Below are positions 43,255 to 53,120 of a stretch of 64,000 bases of DNA, piece after piece. The number at the start of each line of letters is the position of its first letter. Within the stretch, counting starts at the first letter, position 1. Both the position numbers and the translations under genes were made by a program. Below the pieces are notes generated by a model, which saw only the letters and a list, made by a program, of their open reading frames with translations, did no database searches and was not told the DNA's origin. The DNA comes from Paramesorhizobium leguminum (lineage in GTDB: Bacteria > Pseudomonadota > Alphaproteobacteria > Rhizobiales > Rhizobiaceae): contig NZ_QJTF01000001.1 of the NCBI RefSeq assembly GCF_003217235.1, positions 1-64,000 on the forward strand, read 5' to 3'.

Positions 43255-45006
43255 TTATTCCCCAAGCGCCGTGCCCTCTCGTCGGGGATCGGCGCTGCCG
43301 GCCAGACCGTTGGGCGTGATCTCGATCGCGTGCAAGCCTGAGTTCATTTCCGCCATCTTCACCTCGTAGCCGAGCGCCTTCAGGGGATACGCAAGCTTTT
43401 CCGCGTCGGTTCCGGCTTCGATATCGTATGGCCCGAAGCGATTGATGAGGTGCGGCTGCGCGACGATCCGCTCGACCGGCATCCCCCAATCGATATAGGC
43501 GATCAATGCCTGGGCGACGTAGCCGATGATCTGGCTTCCCCCCGGTGAGCCGATCGCGAGCAGCGGTTTGCCGTCTTTCATGACGATCGTCGGGGCCATG
43601 GAGGACCGGGGCCGTTTGCCCGGCTCGACGCGGTTGGCGATCGGCAGATCGCCATCATGTGTCTTGAAGGAGAAATCGGTGAGCTCGTTGTTGAGCAGGA
43701 ACCCGGCCGTCATCAGACGGGAGCCGAAGCCGTTCTCGATCGTCGTCGTCATCGAGACGACATTGCCTTGCCCGTCGACGATGACGAAATGACTGGTGGA
43801 GGGAAGCTCGATGGCCGCGTCTCGGCCAAGGAGCTGCGCATGGTCCCATTCCGGCGTCCCGGCCTTCACGGCATTACTCGCAAGCGCTTTCGTCCCGTCG
43901 AGGAGGGCGGCGCGCGTTCCGAGATAATCCTTGCTGAGAAGGCCCTTGACGGGCACGGGCAAATAAGCCGGATCGGCGAGATAACGCTCGCGATCCGCGA
44001 AGGCGAGGCGCTGCGCATCGCCGATGATCCGCCAGCTTTCGGCGTTTTGAGGTCCGAGCGCCTTGATATCGAAGTTCTCGACCATGCCGAGGATCTGGCC
44101 GACCGCCACCGCCCCGGAGGATGGCGGCCCCATGCCGCAGATATCGAGGGCGCGATACGCGGCGCAAACGGGCTCTCGCTCCGTGACGCGGTAGTTGGCC
44201 AGGTCTGACAGCGAGAGCGCGCCCGGATTACCGGCAGCCTCGCGCACCGTCTTGACGATCGTCTCGGCGATCGGGCCGCGATAGAATACATTGGCGCCGC
44301 CTGTGGCGATCGCCTTCAAGGTTGCGGCGTAGTCCGGATTCTTCAGGACAGCGCCCGCCTTCAGCGGCGCGCCGGACGCATCGAAGAAATAGCCGCGCGG
44401 GCCTTCGTATTTTTTCAGCTTGTCGCCTTCGGCTGATATCAGCGAGGCGAGACGCGGAGAAACCTGAAAGCCGTCGGAGGCAAGTTGCTCCGCGCGCTCG
44501 AAAAGGGTTTGCCAGTCTGCCTTGCCATATCGTTTGTGGACGTCGTCCAGCAGCCGCACCGTGCCGGGCGTACCCACCGAACGACCGCCCACCACCGCAT
44601 CCATGAATTTCAGCGGCTGACCCTGGGCATCGAGGAAGAGTTTCGGCGTAGCCTCCATAGGCGCCGTTTCGCGGCCGTCGAACGTCGTGAGCTTTTTCGA
44701 AGCGGCATCGTAATAGACGAGGAAGGAGCCGCCGCCGAGGCCGGAACTCTGCGGCTCGACAAGGCCGAGCACCGTCTGCACCGCAACCATCGCGTCGATC
44801 GCATTGCCGCCCTTGGCGAGCACATCACGTCCCGCTTCGGTTGCCAGCGGATTGGCGGCGGCGACCATGAAATTCTTCGCCTCGACACGTTTGGCCGCCA
44901 CGAACCCGGTTGCCCGTTCCGGCGCGACCGTATCCGATGCCTGCTGCGCCATCGATGAGCCTGCCGAAAACGCCAATGCCAGACCAATGCCCGTAAAAAC
45001 TCGCAT
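43255..45006 (-). CDS. ggt: Gamma-glutamyltransferase
   Basis: A 583-residue precursor of the Ntn-hydrolase type, exported and self-cleaved, transferring or hydrolysing gamma-glutamyl groups such as those of glutathione. A signal peptide covers about residues 1-20 (FTGIGLALAFSAGSSMAQQ). The nucleophile threonine is in PSTSHFVIVDGQGN (about residue 400), and GSPGGSQI (about residue 494) is the conserved oxyanion region. GGAGGG precedes ATG 45006. It is last in the minus-strand set with ThuA, oxidoreductase and ROK genes, with an 82-base gap after thuA. Confidence 0.92.
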   Translation of the reverse strand: MRVFTGIGLALAFSAGSSMAQQASDTVAPERATGFVAAKRVEAKNFMVAAANPLATEAGRDVLAKGGNAIDAMVAVQTVLGLVEPQSSGLGGGSFLVYYDAASKKLTTFDGRETAPMEATPKLFLDAQGQPLKFMDAVVGGRSVGTPGTVRLLDDVHKRYGKADWQTLFERAEQLASDGFQVSPRLASLISAEGDKLKKYEGPRGYFFDASGAPLKAGAVLKNPDYAATLKAIATGGANVFYRGPIAETIVKTVREAAGNPGALSLSDLANYRVTEREPVCAAYRALDICGMGPPSSGAVAVGQILGMVENFDIKALGPQNAESWRIIGDAQRLAFADRERYLADPAYLPVPVKGLLSKDYLGTRAALLDGTKALASNAVKAGTPEWDHAQLLGRDAAIELPSTSHFVIVDGQGNVVSMTTTIENGFGSRLMTAGFLLNNELTDFSFKTHDGDLPIANRVEPGKRPRSSMAPTIVMKDGKPLLAIGSPGGSQIIGYVAQALIAYIDWGMPVERIVAQPHLINRFGPYDIEAGTDAEKLAYPLKALGYEVKMAEMNSGLHAIEITPNGLAGSADPRREGTALGE

Positions 45007-45088
45007 GCCGCACCCTCCGTTATTGACCGACTCCAAGCGCACCAGCCAAACTCAAATGACAGGTTCCGTCAATTCCCAAAGTTGCCTT

Positions 45089-45730
45089 TTATCGCGCCGC
45101 CCAGTTGGCGCCGCGCTGGAAAATCGTCCGCATTTGCGGAACGTCGAACTCGCTCGCCACATGGCCGAGCGCGGAATAGAACACGCGCCCCTTGCCGTGC
45201 TTCCGCTTCCAGACGACCGGCATCACCACGCCGTCGATCCATGAGGCATGGTCGCCCTTGAATCGCGTCGTCGCCAGCACCTCGTTCGAGGGGTCGACAT
45301 GCATGTAATACTGCTCCGACTTGTAGGGAAAATCGCTGATCCCCTCCATCAGCGGATCGTCGGGCCGCGTAATGTTGACGGTGTAATCGATGATGTTGCC
45401 GGGGTGCGCCACCCATTGCCCCCCGATGATGAACTGGTATTCCACGCTGTCGCGAAAAGCATCCCCCGCGCCGCCATGATAGCCGGCGATGCCGACGCCG
45501 TTCTCGACCGCCGCAGAGAGGTTTTTCACCTCCTCCTTCTCGATCTTCGACATGGTCATGATCGGCACGATCAGCGAGAGATCATGGATCGACGGGTCGG
45601 CGAAGGCCTCGGTCGAATGCTCCAGATAGACCTTGAATCCATCCTCCTGCAGCATGTCGCGGATGATATGGGCGCATTCCTGCGGCTCGTGCCCGCTCCA
45701 CCCGCCCCAGACGATAAGTGCTTCACGCAT
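45089..45730 (-). CDS. ThuA-domain protein
   Basis: A 213-residue ThuA-like protein (class I glutamine amidotransferase-like fold). Seen: LIVWGGWSGHEPQE (about residues 5-18), VGIAGYHGGAGDAF (about residue 82), and the late GHVASEFDVPQMR. In Sinorhizobium, ThuA and ThuB take part in trehalose (3-keto) catabolism. Here it is next to a Gfo/Idh/MocA oxidoreductase, as for ThuB, and a sugar ABC transporter, so a role in disaccharide or keto-sugar use is likely. It does not have the usual Cys nucleophile of amidotransferases. Confidence 0.85.
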   Translation of the reverse strand: MREALIVWGGWSGHEPQECAHIIRDMLQEDGFKVYLEHSTEAFADPSIHDLSLIVPIMTMSKIEKEEVKNLSAAVENGVGIAGYHGGAGDAFRDSVEYQFIIGGQWVAHPGNIIDYTVNITRPDDPLMEGISDFPYKSEQYYMHVDPSNEVLATTRFKGDHASWIDGVVMPVVWKRKHGKGRVFYSALGHVASEFDVPQMRTIFQRGANWAAR

Positions 45731-45787
45731 GGTATTCTCCTCCTGAAATTACGAGCGTTCTGTCTTTGTTGGAAGCGCCAAGCGCCC

Positions 45788-45927
45788 TCGTCCTTCGAGG
45801 CTCGTTCCGCTTCGCTTCACGAGCACCTCAGGATGAGGGCTACGGGAACGCCTGCGCCCCTTCACCTCATGGTGAGGTGCGATTGGAGCGAAGCGGAATG
45901 AGCCTCGAACCACGAGGTGAAGGGCTC
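45788..45927. repeat. Dispersed palindromic repeat, family E, copy 3
   Basis: CGCCCTCGTCCTTCGAGGCT...CACCTCAGGATGAGGGC and CACCTCATGGTGAGGTGCG...GAGCCTCGAACCACGAGG form two inverted modules in the gap between the oxidoreductase gene and thuA. Confidence 0.87.
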
Positions 45928-45942
45928 TAGCAAATCGATACA

Positions 45943-47043
45943 TCATCGTCCAATACGGTCATCGATGAGCGACTCGGACAGCGGCGCGGGCCGTTCCGTC
46001 TCCGTCGTGATATGAACCGTCGTGCCGGTTTCGGCAGCTTTATGAAACGCTTCCATCACCTCCAGCACATGCAAAGCGAGGCTGCCATTTGCCCGGTGCG
46101 GTCTGTTCGAGCGGATGGCATGGGCCATGTCGGCGACGCCTAGCGAGCGGTAATTGCCGTCGGCATAGGGCTCCGTCGTCTCGCGCGGCTCGAAAGCGCC
46201 GCCCTTCCTAAGGAATTCGACCTGCCCGCCAAAATGGTTCGGGTCCGGCACGATTAGCGTACCTTCGGTACCGTAGATTTCCAGCGGCACATGCTTATGC
46301 CCGGCGACATCGAAGCTCATGCCGATCTGCACCACCGCGCCGTTCCTAAACGCCATCACACCGGCGACATGGGTCGGCACATGCACCGGTATGCGCTCGC
46401 CATTGCGGGGCTCGCTGGTGATCACGCGCTCCTTGCGGGGGGCGACGGCAAAGCCCGCGACCTGTGCGACCGGCCCCAGCAGATTGACCAGATCGGTGAT
46501 GTAATAAGGCCCCATGTCCAACATAGGCCCCCCGCCGATTTCATAGTAGAAATCCGGGTTGGGGTGCCAGCGTTCGTGGCCGGGGCACATGAAGGTTGCG
46601 GTACCCCCCACCGGCTGCCCGAGCGCCCCGGAATCGATGATCTCCCGCGCCGTCTGGTGCGAGCCGCCGAGGAACGTATCGGGCGCCGCGCCGATGCGCA
46701 AATTGCGGGCGGCGGCGAAGTCGGCGAGTTTCTTGCCTTCCGCGAAATCGATGCCGAGCGGCTTTTCCGAATAGGTGTGCTTGCCGGCCTCCAGCGCCTG
46801 CATCGCCACCGCCACATGCGCTTTCGGAACAGTCAGGTTGACGATAATCTCGATTGCCGGGTCGGCCAGAAGCTCGCTTATCTCGCGGGCGGGAACGTTG
46901 AATTCCGCCGCGCGCTGATCGGCGAGGCCGCGGTTCAAATCGGCGATGCCTCTGATATCGAGAATGGGGAAGGAGGCCATCGCCTTCAGATAGGCCGACG
47001 AAATATTGCCGCAGCCGATGATGCCAATGCCAAGTCTTTCCAT
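45943..47043 (-). CDS. Gfo/Idh/MocA-family oxidoreductase (ThuB-like)
   Basis: A 366-residue NAD(P)-dependent oxidoreductase. The N-terminal Rossmann motif is GIGIIGCGNISSAYLKAM (about residues 5-22); EKPLGIDFAEGKKLADFA (about residues 95-112) contains the family's EKP catalytic lysine. The C-terminal domain has the GGGPMLDMGPYYITDLVNLLG motif (about residue 170). It probably oxidises a sugar or pseudo-sugar taken up by the adjacent transporter. Between ROK regulator and ThuA genes on the same strand. Confidence 0.9.
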   Translation of the reverse strand: MERLGIGIIGCGNISSAYLKAMASFPILDIRGIADLNRGLADQRAAEFNVPAREISELLADPAIEIIVNLTVPKAHVAVAMQALEAGKHTYSEKPLGIDFAEGKKLADFAAARNLRIGAAPDTFLGGSHQTAREIIDSGALGQPVGGTATFMCPGHERWHPNPDFYYEIGGGPMLDMGPYYITDLVNLLGPVAQVAGFAVAPRKERVITSEPRNGERIPVHVPTHVAGVMAFRNGAVVQIGMSFDVAGHKHVPLEIYGTEGTLIVPDPNHFGGQVEFLRKGGAFEPRETTEPYADGNYRSLGVADMAHAIRSNRPHRANGSLALHVLEVMEAFHKAAETGTTVHITTETERPAPLSESLIDDRIGR

Positions 47044-47080
47044 CAGTTTCCTCCTCCTGAGAATAATTGTTTAGCGCTCG

Positions 47081-48289
47081 TTACAGGGCCGGCGCCGGCC
47101 CGGTCGTCCCCCATGGAGATTCGTAGAGTTCGCAGAGTGCCACCACGGCCGCCCCTTGCGCCCATGTCTCGTCGGCGGATTCGTCGAAGACGAGTTCCGC
47201 AACGGCCTGTATCGAGGACGGGATGGCGCGCCGGTAGGCATCGCGCAGGCTGTCGAGAAAGACCGGTCCCAGCGACAGGCTGGACCCGACGATGATGACG
47301 CGCGGCGGCCCGAACAGCGTGACGATATTGGCGACCGCAAGCCCGACCGCTTCTCCCGCGCGTGTAGCGGCGGCGAGTAGCGTATTGTCGTCGGCGGCAA
47401 TAAGTGTCTGGGCCATCGCCATGCCGCGCCCAAGCCGCATCGCCTCGGCAAACCGCCCGCCGCCATCCGGCTGGTTGCCAAGGATGGCGTTTTCCCCGGC
47501 AAGCGCCGAAAGCCGCACGATATCCTGCGGCCCGATGCCGAGCACCAGGTCACCGAGATTGTGGCTGAGGCCGCCGGCGCCGCGAAAGAGCTGGCCGTGG
47601 TGCAGCACGCCGAGGCCCAGCGTCTGCTCCAACGAGACGAGCACCATGTCATCGAGATCCCGCGCCTTGCCGAACCAGTGGTGAGCAAGCGCAATCGCAT
47701 GCGCGTCGCTTTCCACAATGGTCGGCACATTGAGCCGGCTCGTCATCTCGTTGGCGAAATCCACGTCCGTCTCGCGGAAGATCGGGCTGGAGCGGACAAG
47801 GCCGGTGCGGTGCTCTATGACGCCGGGCAGGCCGATGCAGATGGAATCGACATCGCCAAGGACAAGCCCCGCATCGACCACGCAGCGGCGCACGCCATCC
47901 TCAATCAAATCGGCGATGACTGATATCGACTGGCGGTTGACCCGGATCGGCAGCGTCAATTGCGACAGCACCTCGCCGCGAAAATCGGTGACGGCGAAGA
48001 CCATGCAATGCGCCGCGATCTTGGCGCCCACGACACGCGCGGCATTGGGGTTCAGCTCCAGCATGACGCGGGGGCGACCGCGCGACGCGGCATTGCGAAG
48101 GTCACCTTCATGCCGCGTCAGGATCAGCCCGTCATCGAGCAGCGCGCCCGTGATTGCCGAGACGGTAGTGGTGGAAAGCTCGGAGCGCTCGCTGATTTCC
48201 ACCCGCGAGATCGGCCCATGCCGGCGGATCGTATCCAGCACGTTGAAGCGATTGATCGCTCGCATGAGTTCGGGGTCGGCTGTCTTCAT
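47081..48289 (-). CDS. ROK-family transcriptional regulator
   Basis: A 402-residue regulator of the NagC/Mlc/XylR type. A MarR-like winged HTH occupies about residues 8-70 (RFNVLDTIRRHGPISRVEIS, ELSTTTVSAITGALLDDGLI) and a sugar-kinase-like ROK domain follows, with an SICIGLPGVIEHRTG loop (about residue 130). The typical zinc-binding CxCGxxGC motif is not evident. Divergent from the sugar ABC transporter; a palindrome overlapping that promoter (48435-48450) is a candidate site. Confidence 0.9.
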   Translation of the reverse strand: MKTADPELMRAINRFNVLDTIRRHGPISRVEISERSELSTTTVSAITGALLDDGLILTRHEGDLRNAASRGRPRVMLELNPNAARVVGAKIAAHCMVFAVTDFRGEVLSQLTLPIRVNRQSISVIADLIEDGVRRCVVDAGLVLGDVDSICIGLPGVIEHRTGLVRSSPIFRETDVDFANEMTSRLNVPTIVESDAHAIALAHHWFGKARDLDDMVLVSLEQTLGLGVLHHGQLFRGAGGLSHNLGDLVLGIGPQDIVRLSALAGENAILGNQPDGGGRFAEAMRLGRGMAMAQTLIAADDNTLLAAATRAGEAVGLAVANIVTLFGPPRVIIVGSSLSLGPVFLDSLRDAYRRAIPSSIQAVAELVFDESADETWAQGAAVVALCELYESPWGTTGPAPAL

Positions 48290-48415
48290 GATCTGGCAGG
48301 CAGTACTCGTAAATTATCCAATGCAGCCGACTCAGAATTACGCCGGATCGCGAATTAAATAACCGGCAATATCAGCCGCCTGTCAAGCAGATCAGCCGAA
48401 AATTCCGAATCTCCG

Positions 48416-48450
48416 TTGACATCTGCGCAAACGTCGGATGAATTAATCCG
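48416..48450 (+). promoter_or_regulatory. Candidate promoter and ROK operator before the sugar transporter
   Basis: TTGACA at 48416-48421 is a good -35 box; a -10 would fall near 48439-48446 in GAATTAA. The palindrome CGGATGAATTAATCCG (48435-48450) covers that -10 region. AT-centred palindromes are usual for ROK regulators, and the regulator gene is divergent to it. Confidence 0.45.
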
Positions 48451-48495
48451 CATTGGGGAAAAATTGGTGAGGACCTTCCCCGGGAGGAGACTGCA

Positions 48496-49818
48496 ATGAA
48501 CCATACCTATGGGGAGGCGCCCCTTCGCGCCAGACATTCGTTCACCGTCAAACATCTGTCCGCCCTTGCCGCCGCGACCGGCATGGCATTTCTCTTGAGC
48601 ACTGGCGCCAGTGCCGCCCAGACCGTAGTCAAATGGCTGCATCTGGAAACCGTGCCGGCTTATGTCCAGGTCTGGGAAGACATCGCCAGAAAATACGAAG
48701 CCGAGCATCCGGGCGTGGATATCCAGCTGCAATTTCTGGAAAACGAGGCGTTCAAGGCCAAGCTGCCGACGCTTCTGCAATCCGACGACGCGCCGGACTT
48801 CTTCTATTCCTGGGGCGGCGGCGTGCTGAAACAGCAATCCGAAACCGGGGCGCTGATGGATCTGACCGGCGCGATGAGCGCCGACAATGGCGCCTGGGTG
48901 AAGAGCTACAATCCGGCCGCCGTGAAGGGTTTTACCTTCGGCGACAAGATTTTTGCGGTTCCCTACAAGCTGGGAACGGTCAGCTTCTTCTATAACAAGG
49001 CGCTTTTCGAAAAAGCCGGCGTGAAGGCCGAGGACATCAAGAGCTGGGACAATTTCCTCGATGCCGTCAAGAAACTGAAAGCAGCGGGCGTGACGCCGAT
49101 TGCCGGCGGTGGCGGCGATAAATGGCCGCTGCATTTCTACTGGAGCTATCTCGTCATGCGCAATGGCGGGCAGGAGGTGTTCGAAGCCGCCAAGAACAAG
49201 GAAGGCGAGGGTTTTATGGACCCTGCGATCATCAAGGCGGGCAGCCAGCTTGCGGATCTTGGGAAGCTGGAGCCCTTCCAGGGCGGCTATCTCGGCGCCA
49301 ACTGGTCGCAGACATTGGGCATCTTCGGCGATGGGGGGGCGGCGATGATCCTCTCCTTCGAGAACACCGAGGACGACCAGCGCACCCATGCCGCCGATGG
49401 CAAGGGTCTTGCGAGGGAGAATCTCGGCCGCTTCGCCTTTCCCATGGTCGAGGGTGGCAAGGGCAAGCCCACCGATACGCTGGGGGGTCTCAATGGCTGG
49501 GCCGTGACCAAGAAAGCACCGCCGCAAGCGGTCGATTTCCTGCGCTACCTGACCAACCGGGAAAACGAGCGGATACAGGCGAAGGCCGGGATGCTCATTC
49601 CGGTCGCCACGGGCGCCGAGGAGGCCATCACCGACCCGCTGATGCGCGCCGCCGCCGACCAACTCGCCGCCTCCACATGGCACCAGAATTATTTCGACCA
49701 GGATCTGGGGCCGGCGGTTGGCCGCGTGGTCAATGATGTCTCGGTCGAAATCCTCACCGGGCAGATGTCGCCGGAGGAGGGGTCGCGCATGATCCAGGAC
49801 GCGCTGGGGCTGGAGTAA
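48496..49818 (+). CDS. Sugar ABC transporter substrate-binding protein (SBP family 1, CUT1)
   Basis: A 440-residue periplasmic binding protein. A signal peptide with an extended N-region ends near residue 41 (LAAATGMAFLLSTGASAAQT). The mature part has ARKYEAEHPGVDIQLQFLEN, PDFFYSWGGG and YNKALFEKAGV segments usual in MalE/UgpB-like binders. GGGAGGAGA precedes ATG 48496. Followed by two permeases and an ATPase (50033-52892), after a 214-base gap with a family B repeat. Confidence 0.9.
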   Translation: MNHTYGEAPLRARHSFTVKHLSALAAATGMAFLLSTGASAAQTVVKWLHLETVPAYVQVWEDIARKYEAEHPGVDIQLQFLENEAFKAKLPTLLQSDDAPDFFYSWGGGVLKQQSETGALMDLTGAMSADNGAWVKSYNPAAVKGFTFGDKIFAVPYKLGTVSFFYNKALFEKAGVKAEDIKSWDNFLDAVKKLKAAGVTPIAGGGGDKWPLHFYWSYLVMRNGGQEVFEAAKNKEGEGFMDPAIIKAGSQLADLGKLEPFQGGYLGANWSQTLGIFGDGGAAMILSFENTEDDQRTHAADGKGLARENLGRFAFPMVEGGKGKPTDTLGGLNGWAVTKKAPPQAVDFLRYLTNRENERIQAKAGMLIPVATGAEEAITDPLMRAAADQLAASTWHQNYFDQDLGPAVGRVVNDVSVEILTGQMSPEEGSRMIQDALGLE

Positions 49819-49842
49819 TAGCCGGAGACGTAGGCGGGCCGA

Positions 49843-50001
49843 TACCCCCCTCTGGCTTGCCAGCCATCTCCCCCTCAAGGGGGGAGATTAGCCTTCATCG
49901 ATGCGTGGCACCAATCGCAAACCTTGCAGAATGAAGGCGGAGAGTGATGTCAGCCAATCTCCCCCCTTGAGGGGGAGATGGCCGGCAGGCCAGAGGGGGG
50001 T
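49843..50001. repeat. Dispersed palindromic repeat, family B, copy 3
   Basis: ACCCCCCTCTGGCTTGCCAG...CTCAAGGGGGGAGATT and the inverted GGGGAGATGGCCGGCAGGCC bound a centre with CACCAATCGCAAACCTTGCA. Same orientation as copy 2. It separates the abundant binding-protein gene from the permease genes. Confidence 0.88.
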
Positions 50002-50032
50002 CCCTCCAGCTCCCGCAACGGAGACCACCAGC

Positions 50033-50968
50033 ATGACCCACGCAACCGCGACCATGACGGCGCCATCAGCCGTACCCACAGCCAAAACCCGCTACAAAAG
50101 CCCCACCGTGCGCGGCCGTCTACCCGTCCTCATCCTCTTCCTTCCCCCGGCGCTCCTGCTCTTCACCCTCTTCGTCATCCTGCCGATGGGCGAGGCGGCA
50201 TGGTATAGTCTTTACCGGTGGAACGGCTATGGAAGCCCCGAACATTTCATCGGCTTGCGCAATTTCCAGGTGCTGTTCAACAACGCGGCCTTCTCCACCG
50301 CGCTGATCAACAACGGCCTCATCATCCTTGCATCGCTGCTGTTGCAGATCCCGCTGGCGATCTGGCTTGCCACGATGCTGGCGCACAAGATCAAGGGTGC
50401 GGTCACCTTCCGGCTGATCTTCTTCCTGCCCTATGTGCTGGCCGATGTCGCGGCGGGTCTCATCTGGCGCTTCGTCTATGACGGCGATTACGGGCTTTTC
50501 GCCGCAATCGCCGGCTTCTTCGGCGTCGCCACGCCCTATGTGCTGGCGGACAAGAACCTCGCGATCTACGCCGTTCTCGCCGTGATCATCTGGAAATATT
50601 TCGGCTTCCACATGATGCTCTTCATCGCCGGGCTGCAGGCGGTGGACAAAAATGTGCTGGAAGCCGCCGAAATCGACGGCGCCAGGGGCTGGCAGAAATT
50701 CCGCTATGTGACGCTGCCGCTCTTGGGCTCCACCGTGCGCATTTCCGTCTTCTTCGCCATCATCGGCTCGCTGCAACTCTTCGACCTCATCATGCCGCTC
50801 ACCGGCGGCGGCCCGCTGAATGCGACGCAGACCATGGTCACCTTCCTCTACACCTATGGCGTGATGCGCATGCAGGTGGGCTTGGGCAGCGCCGTCGGCG
50901 TGGTGCTCTTCGTCATCTGCGTCACGCTCGCCTTCGGCTACAAACGGATTTTCATGCGCCATGACTGA
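50033..50968 (+). CDS. Sugar ABC transporter permease (MalF/UgpA type)
   Basis: A 311-residue inner-membrane permease with about six membrane segments, the first near residues 35-55 (LPVLILFLPPALLLFTLFVI). The coupling motif EAAEIDGARGWQKFRYVTLP (about residue 210) is typical for CUT1 permeases. ATG 50033 is used; the longer frame runs through the family B repeat. Overlaps the next gene by 8 bases. Confidence 0.91.
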   Translation: MTHATATMTAPSAVPTAKTRYKSPTVRGRLPVLILFLPPALLLFTLFVILPMGEAAWYSLYRWNGYGSPEHFIGLRNFQVLFNNAAFSTALINNGLIILASLLLQIPLAIWLATMLAHKIKGAVTFRLIFFLPYVLADVAAGLIWRFVYDGDYGLFAAIAGFFGVATPYVLADKNLAIYAVLAVIIWKYFGFHMMLFIAGLQAVDKNVLEAAEIDGARGWQKFRYVTLPLLGSTVRISVFFAIIGSLQLFDLIMPLTGGGPLNATQTMVTFLYTYGVMRMQVGLGSAVGVVLFVICVTLAFGYKRIFMRHD

Positions 50969-51809
50969 TACCAGTACATCCATCCGCATGAGCGCGGGCA
51001 CCCGCATCTATCTTTATGTCTCGCTGTCGCTGGTTGCCGCGCTGGTGCTGGTCCCGCTCGTCGCCACGGCGCTCGGCGGCTTCAAGTCGCTGGGCGAACT
51101 GCGTGTCAATCCCTTCGGCCTGCCGCGTGAGTGGCACTGGTCGAACTATCTCGATATCCTGTTCGGCGACCGCTACTGGCGGCAGATGGTCAATTCTCTG
51201 TTCATCGCAGTCATGACGGTGTTCCTGACCGTGGTGGCATCGGCGATGGCCGCCTTCACGCTGGCGCATGTGAAATTCTTCGGCGCCAACCAGCTGCTCA
51301 ATTATTTCCTGATCGGGCTGATGTTTCCGGCGGCGACCGCCATCCTGCCGCTCTTCATCCGCATCCGCGATCTGGGCCTCCTCGATACCTATTGGGGCGT
51401 GATCCTGCCGCAGGTCGCCTTCGGCCTCGGCATGAGCATCTTGCTCTTCCGCAATTATTTCCGCAATTTGCCGGAGGAGTTGTTCCAGGCGGCGTTCGTC
51501 GACGGTTGCGGCTATATCCGCTTTTTCTGGCACATCTCGCTGCCGCTTTCGCGACCAATCATCGCCACTGTCAGCATCATTTCCTTCGTCAACAGCTGGA
51601 ACAGCTACATCGTGCCGCTGATCATGCTGAACAGCGAGACCAAATATCCCTGGCCGCTCGGCATCATGGTCTATCGCGGCGAATTCGGCACGCAATGGCA
51701 GCTCGTGCTTGCCTTCATCACGCTGACGATCCTGCCGACCATCATCGTCTTTTTTCTAGCCCAGAAGCACATCATCGCGGGCCTGACGGCCGGCGCGGTG
51801 AAGGGGTGA
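50961..51809 (+). CDS. Sugar ABC transporter permease (MalG/UgpE type)
   Basis: A 282-residue inner-membrane permease with about six membrane segments, beginning near residue 14 (IYLYVSLSLVAALVLVPLVA). Coupling motif FQAAFVDGCGYIRFFWHISLP (about residue 178) and the NSWNSYIVPLIM segment are typical of MalG-like proteins. It pairs with the preceding permease. Confidence 0.91.
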   Translation: MTDTSTSIRMSAGTRIYLYVSLSLVAALVLVPLVATALGGFKSLGELRVNPFGLPREWHWSNYLDILFGDRYWRQMVNSLFIAVMTVFLTVVASAMAAFTLAHVKFFGANQLLNYFLIGLMFPAATAILPLFIRIRDLGLLDTYWGVILPQVAFGLGMSILLFRNYFRNLPEELFQAAFVDGCGYIRFFWHISLPLSRPIIATVSIISFVNSWNSYIVPLIMLNSETKYPWPLGIMVYRGEFGTQWQLVLAFITLTILPTIIVFFLAQKHIIAGLTAGAVKG

Positions 51810-51821
51810 GGAGTTAACACC

Positions 51822-52892
51822 ATGGCATCCGTCGAACTGAACGACATCCGCAAGAACTACGGCACGCTGGAGGTGATCCACGGCGTTTCGCTGACGATCG
51901 AGGACGGCGAATTCATCGCGCTGGTCGGCCCCTCAGGCTGCGGAAAATCCACACTCCTGCGCATGATCGCGGGCCTTGAGGAAATCACCGATGGCGAGGT
52001 GATGATCGCGGGCAAAGTGGTCAATCCGCTCACCCCGCGCGAGCGCAACATCGCCATGGTGTTCCAGTCCTACGCGCTCTATCCGCATATGACGGTCGCG
52101 GAGAACATGGGCTTCAACCTGAAACTCTCAGGCATCGCCAAGCCGGAGATCGAAAGGCGGGTGAGCGAGGCCGCGCGGATGCTGGCGCTGACCGACCTGC
52201 TCGACCGCAAGCCGAGCCAGCTCTCCGGCGGCCAGCGCCAGCGTGTCGCCATGGGCCGCGCCATCGTCCGCGATCCGGCGGTTTTCCTGTTCGATGAGCC
52301 GCTCTCCAACCTCGACGCCAAGCTGCGGGTGCAGATGCGCACCGAGATCAAGTCCCTGCACCAGAAGGTGGGCACGACCTCGATCTATGTCACCCACGAC
52401 CAGATCGAGGCGATGACGCTCGCCGACCGCATCGTGGTGCTCAACCAGGGCAATATCGAGCAGGTGGGAACGCCGCTGGAACTCTACCGCCAGCCGGCCA
52501 ATCTGTTCGTGGCGGGCTTCATCGGCTCGCCCGCGATGAACATTCTGGACGGCATCGTCGATGCCGATAACGGCCAGCCCGCCGTCCGCCTCGGCGACGG
52601 CTCCGCCATCCGCATCGCGCCACAGCGCAAGGTCCGGCCCGGCCAGCCGGTAAAAATCGGCCTGCGCCCGGAGCATTTCGCCCCAACCGGCGCCGGCAGC
52701 ATCGTCTCCGGCCGGACGCTGCTGGTGGAGCCGACCGGCGCTCAGACGCATGTCCTCTTCGAATTCGCAGGCAGCCATGTTACCGCCGTTGTAGACGGCG
52801 ACCATCCGGCCCGCCACGGCGCACATTTCGAAGCCGTCGCCGATGGGGAGAAGGTTTATGTGTTCGATGGCTCGACTGGGGTGGCGTTGTAG
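51822..52892 (+). CDS. Sugar ABC transporter ATP-binding protein (UgpC/MsmK type)
   Basis: A 356-residue ATPase with TOBE/MOP-like C-terminal region. Walker [10 protein letters not shown] (about residues 37-45), signature [14 protein letters not shown] (about residue 135), Walker [13 protein letters not shown] and [10 protein letters not shown] are present. It drives the two permeases upstream. 12 bases separate it from the permease gene. Confidence 0.93.
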   Translation: MASVELNDIRKNYGTLEVIHGVSLTIEDGEFIALVGPSGCGKSTLLRMIAGLEEITDGEVMIAGKVVNPLTPRERNIAMVFQSYALYPHMTVAENMGFNLKLSGIAKPEIERRVSEAARMLALTDLLDRKPSQLSGGQRQRVAMGRAIVRDPAVFLFDEPLSNLDAKLRVQMRTEIKSLHQKVGTTSIYVTHDQIEAMTLADRIVVLNQGNIEQVGTPLELYRQPANLFVAGFIGSPAMNILDGIVDADNGQPAVRLGDGSAIRIAPQRKVRPGQPVKIGLRPEHFAPTGAGSIVSGRTLLVEPTGAQTHVLFEFAGSHVTAVVDGDHPARHGAHFEAVADGEKVYVFDGSTGVAL

Positions 52893-52907
52893 AGGGAATC
52901 GGCGCCA

Positions 52908-53043
52908 CGCGCCCTCGTCCTTCGAGGCTACATTTCGCTTCGCTCCATTTCACACCTCAGGATGAGGGCTATTGAAGCGCCGGCGTCCTTCACCCTCATC
53001 CTGAGGTGTGAGCGAAGCGAGCCTCGAAGGGCGAGGGTGAAGG
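52908..53043. repeat. Dispersed palindromic repeat, family E, copy 4
   Basis: CGCCCTCGTCCTTCGAGGCT...CACACCTCAGGATGAGGGC and CACCCTCATCCTGAGGTGTG...GAGCCTCGAAGGGCGAGG are two inverted modules between the ATPase and lactonase genes. Confidence 0.87.
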
Positions 53044-53120
53044 CTGCGCCGACGATCAGTACCGGTTCAATCAAACAGTGAACCGCCATAAGATACGGCG
53101 GCGCCGAAGGCTGATAAGAA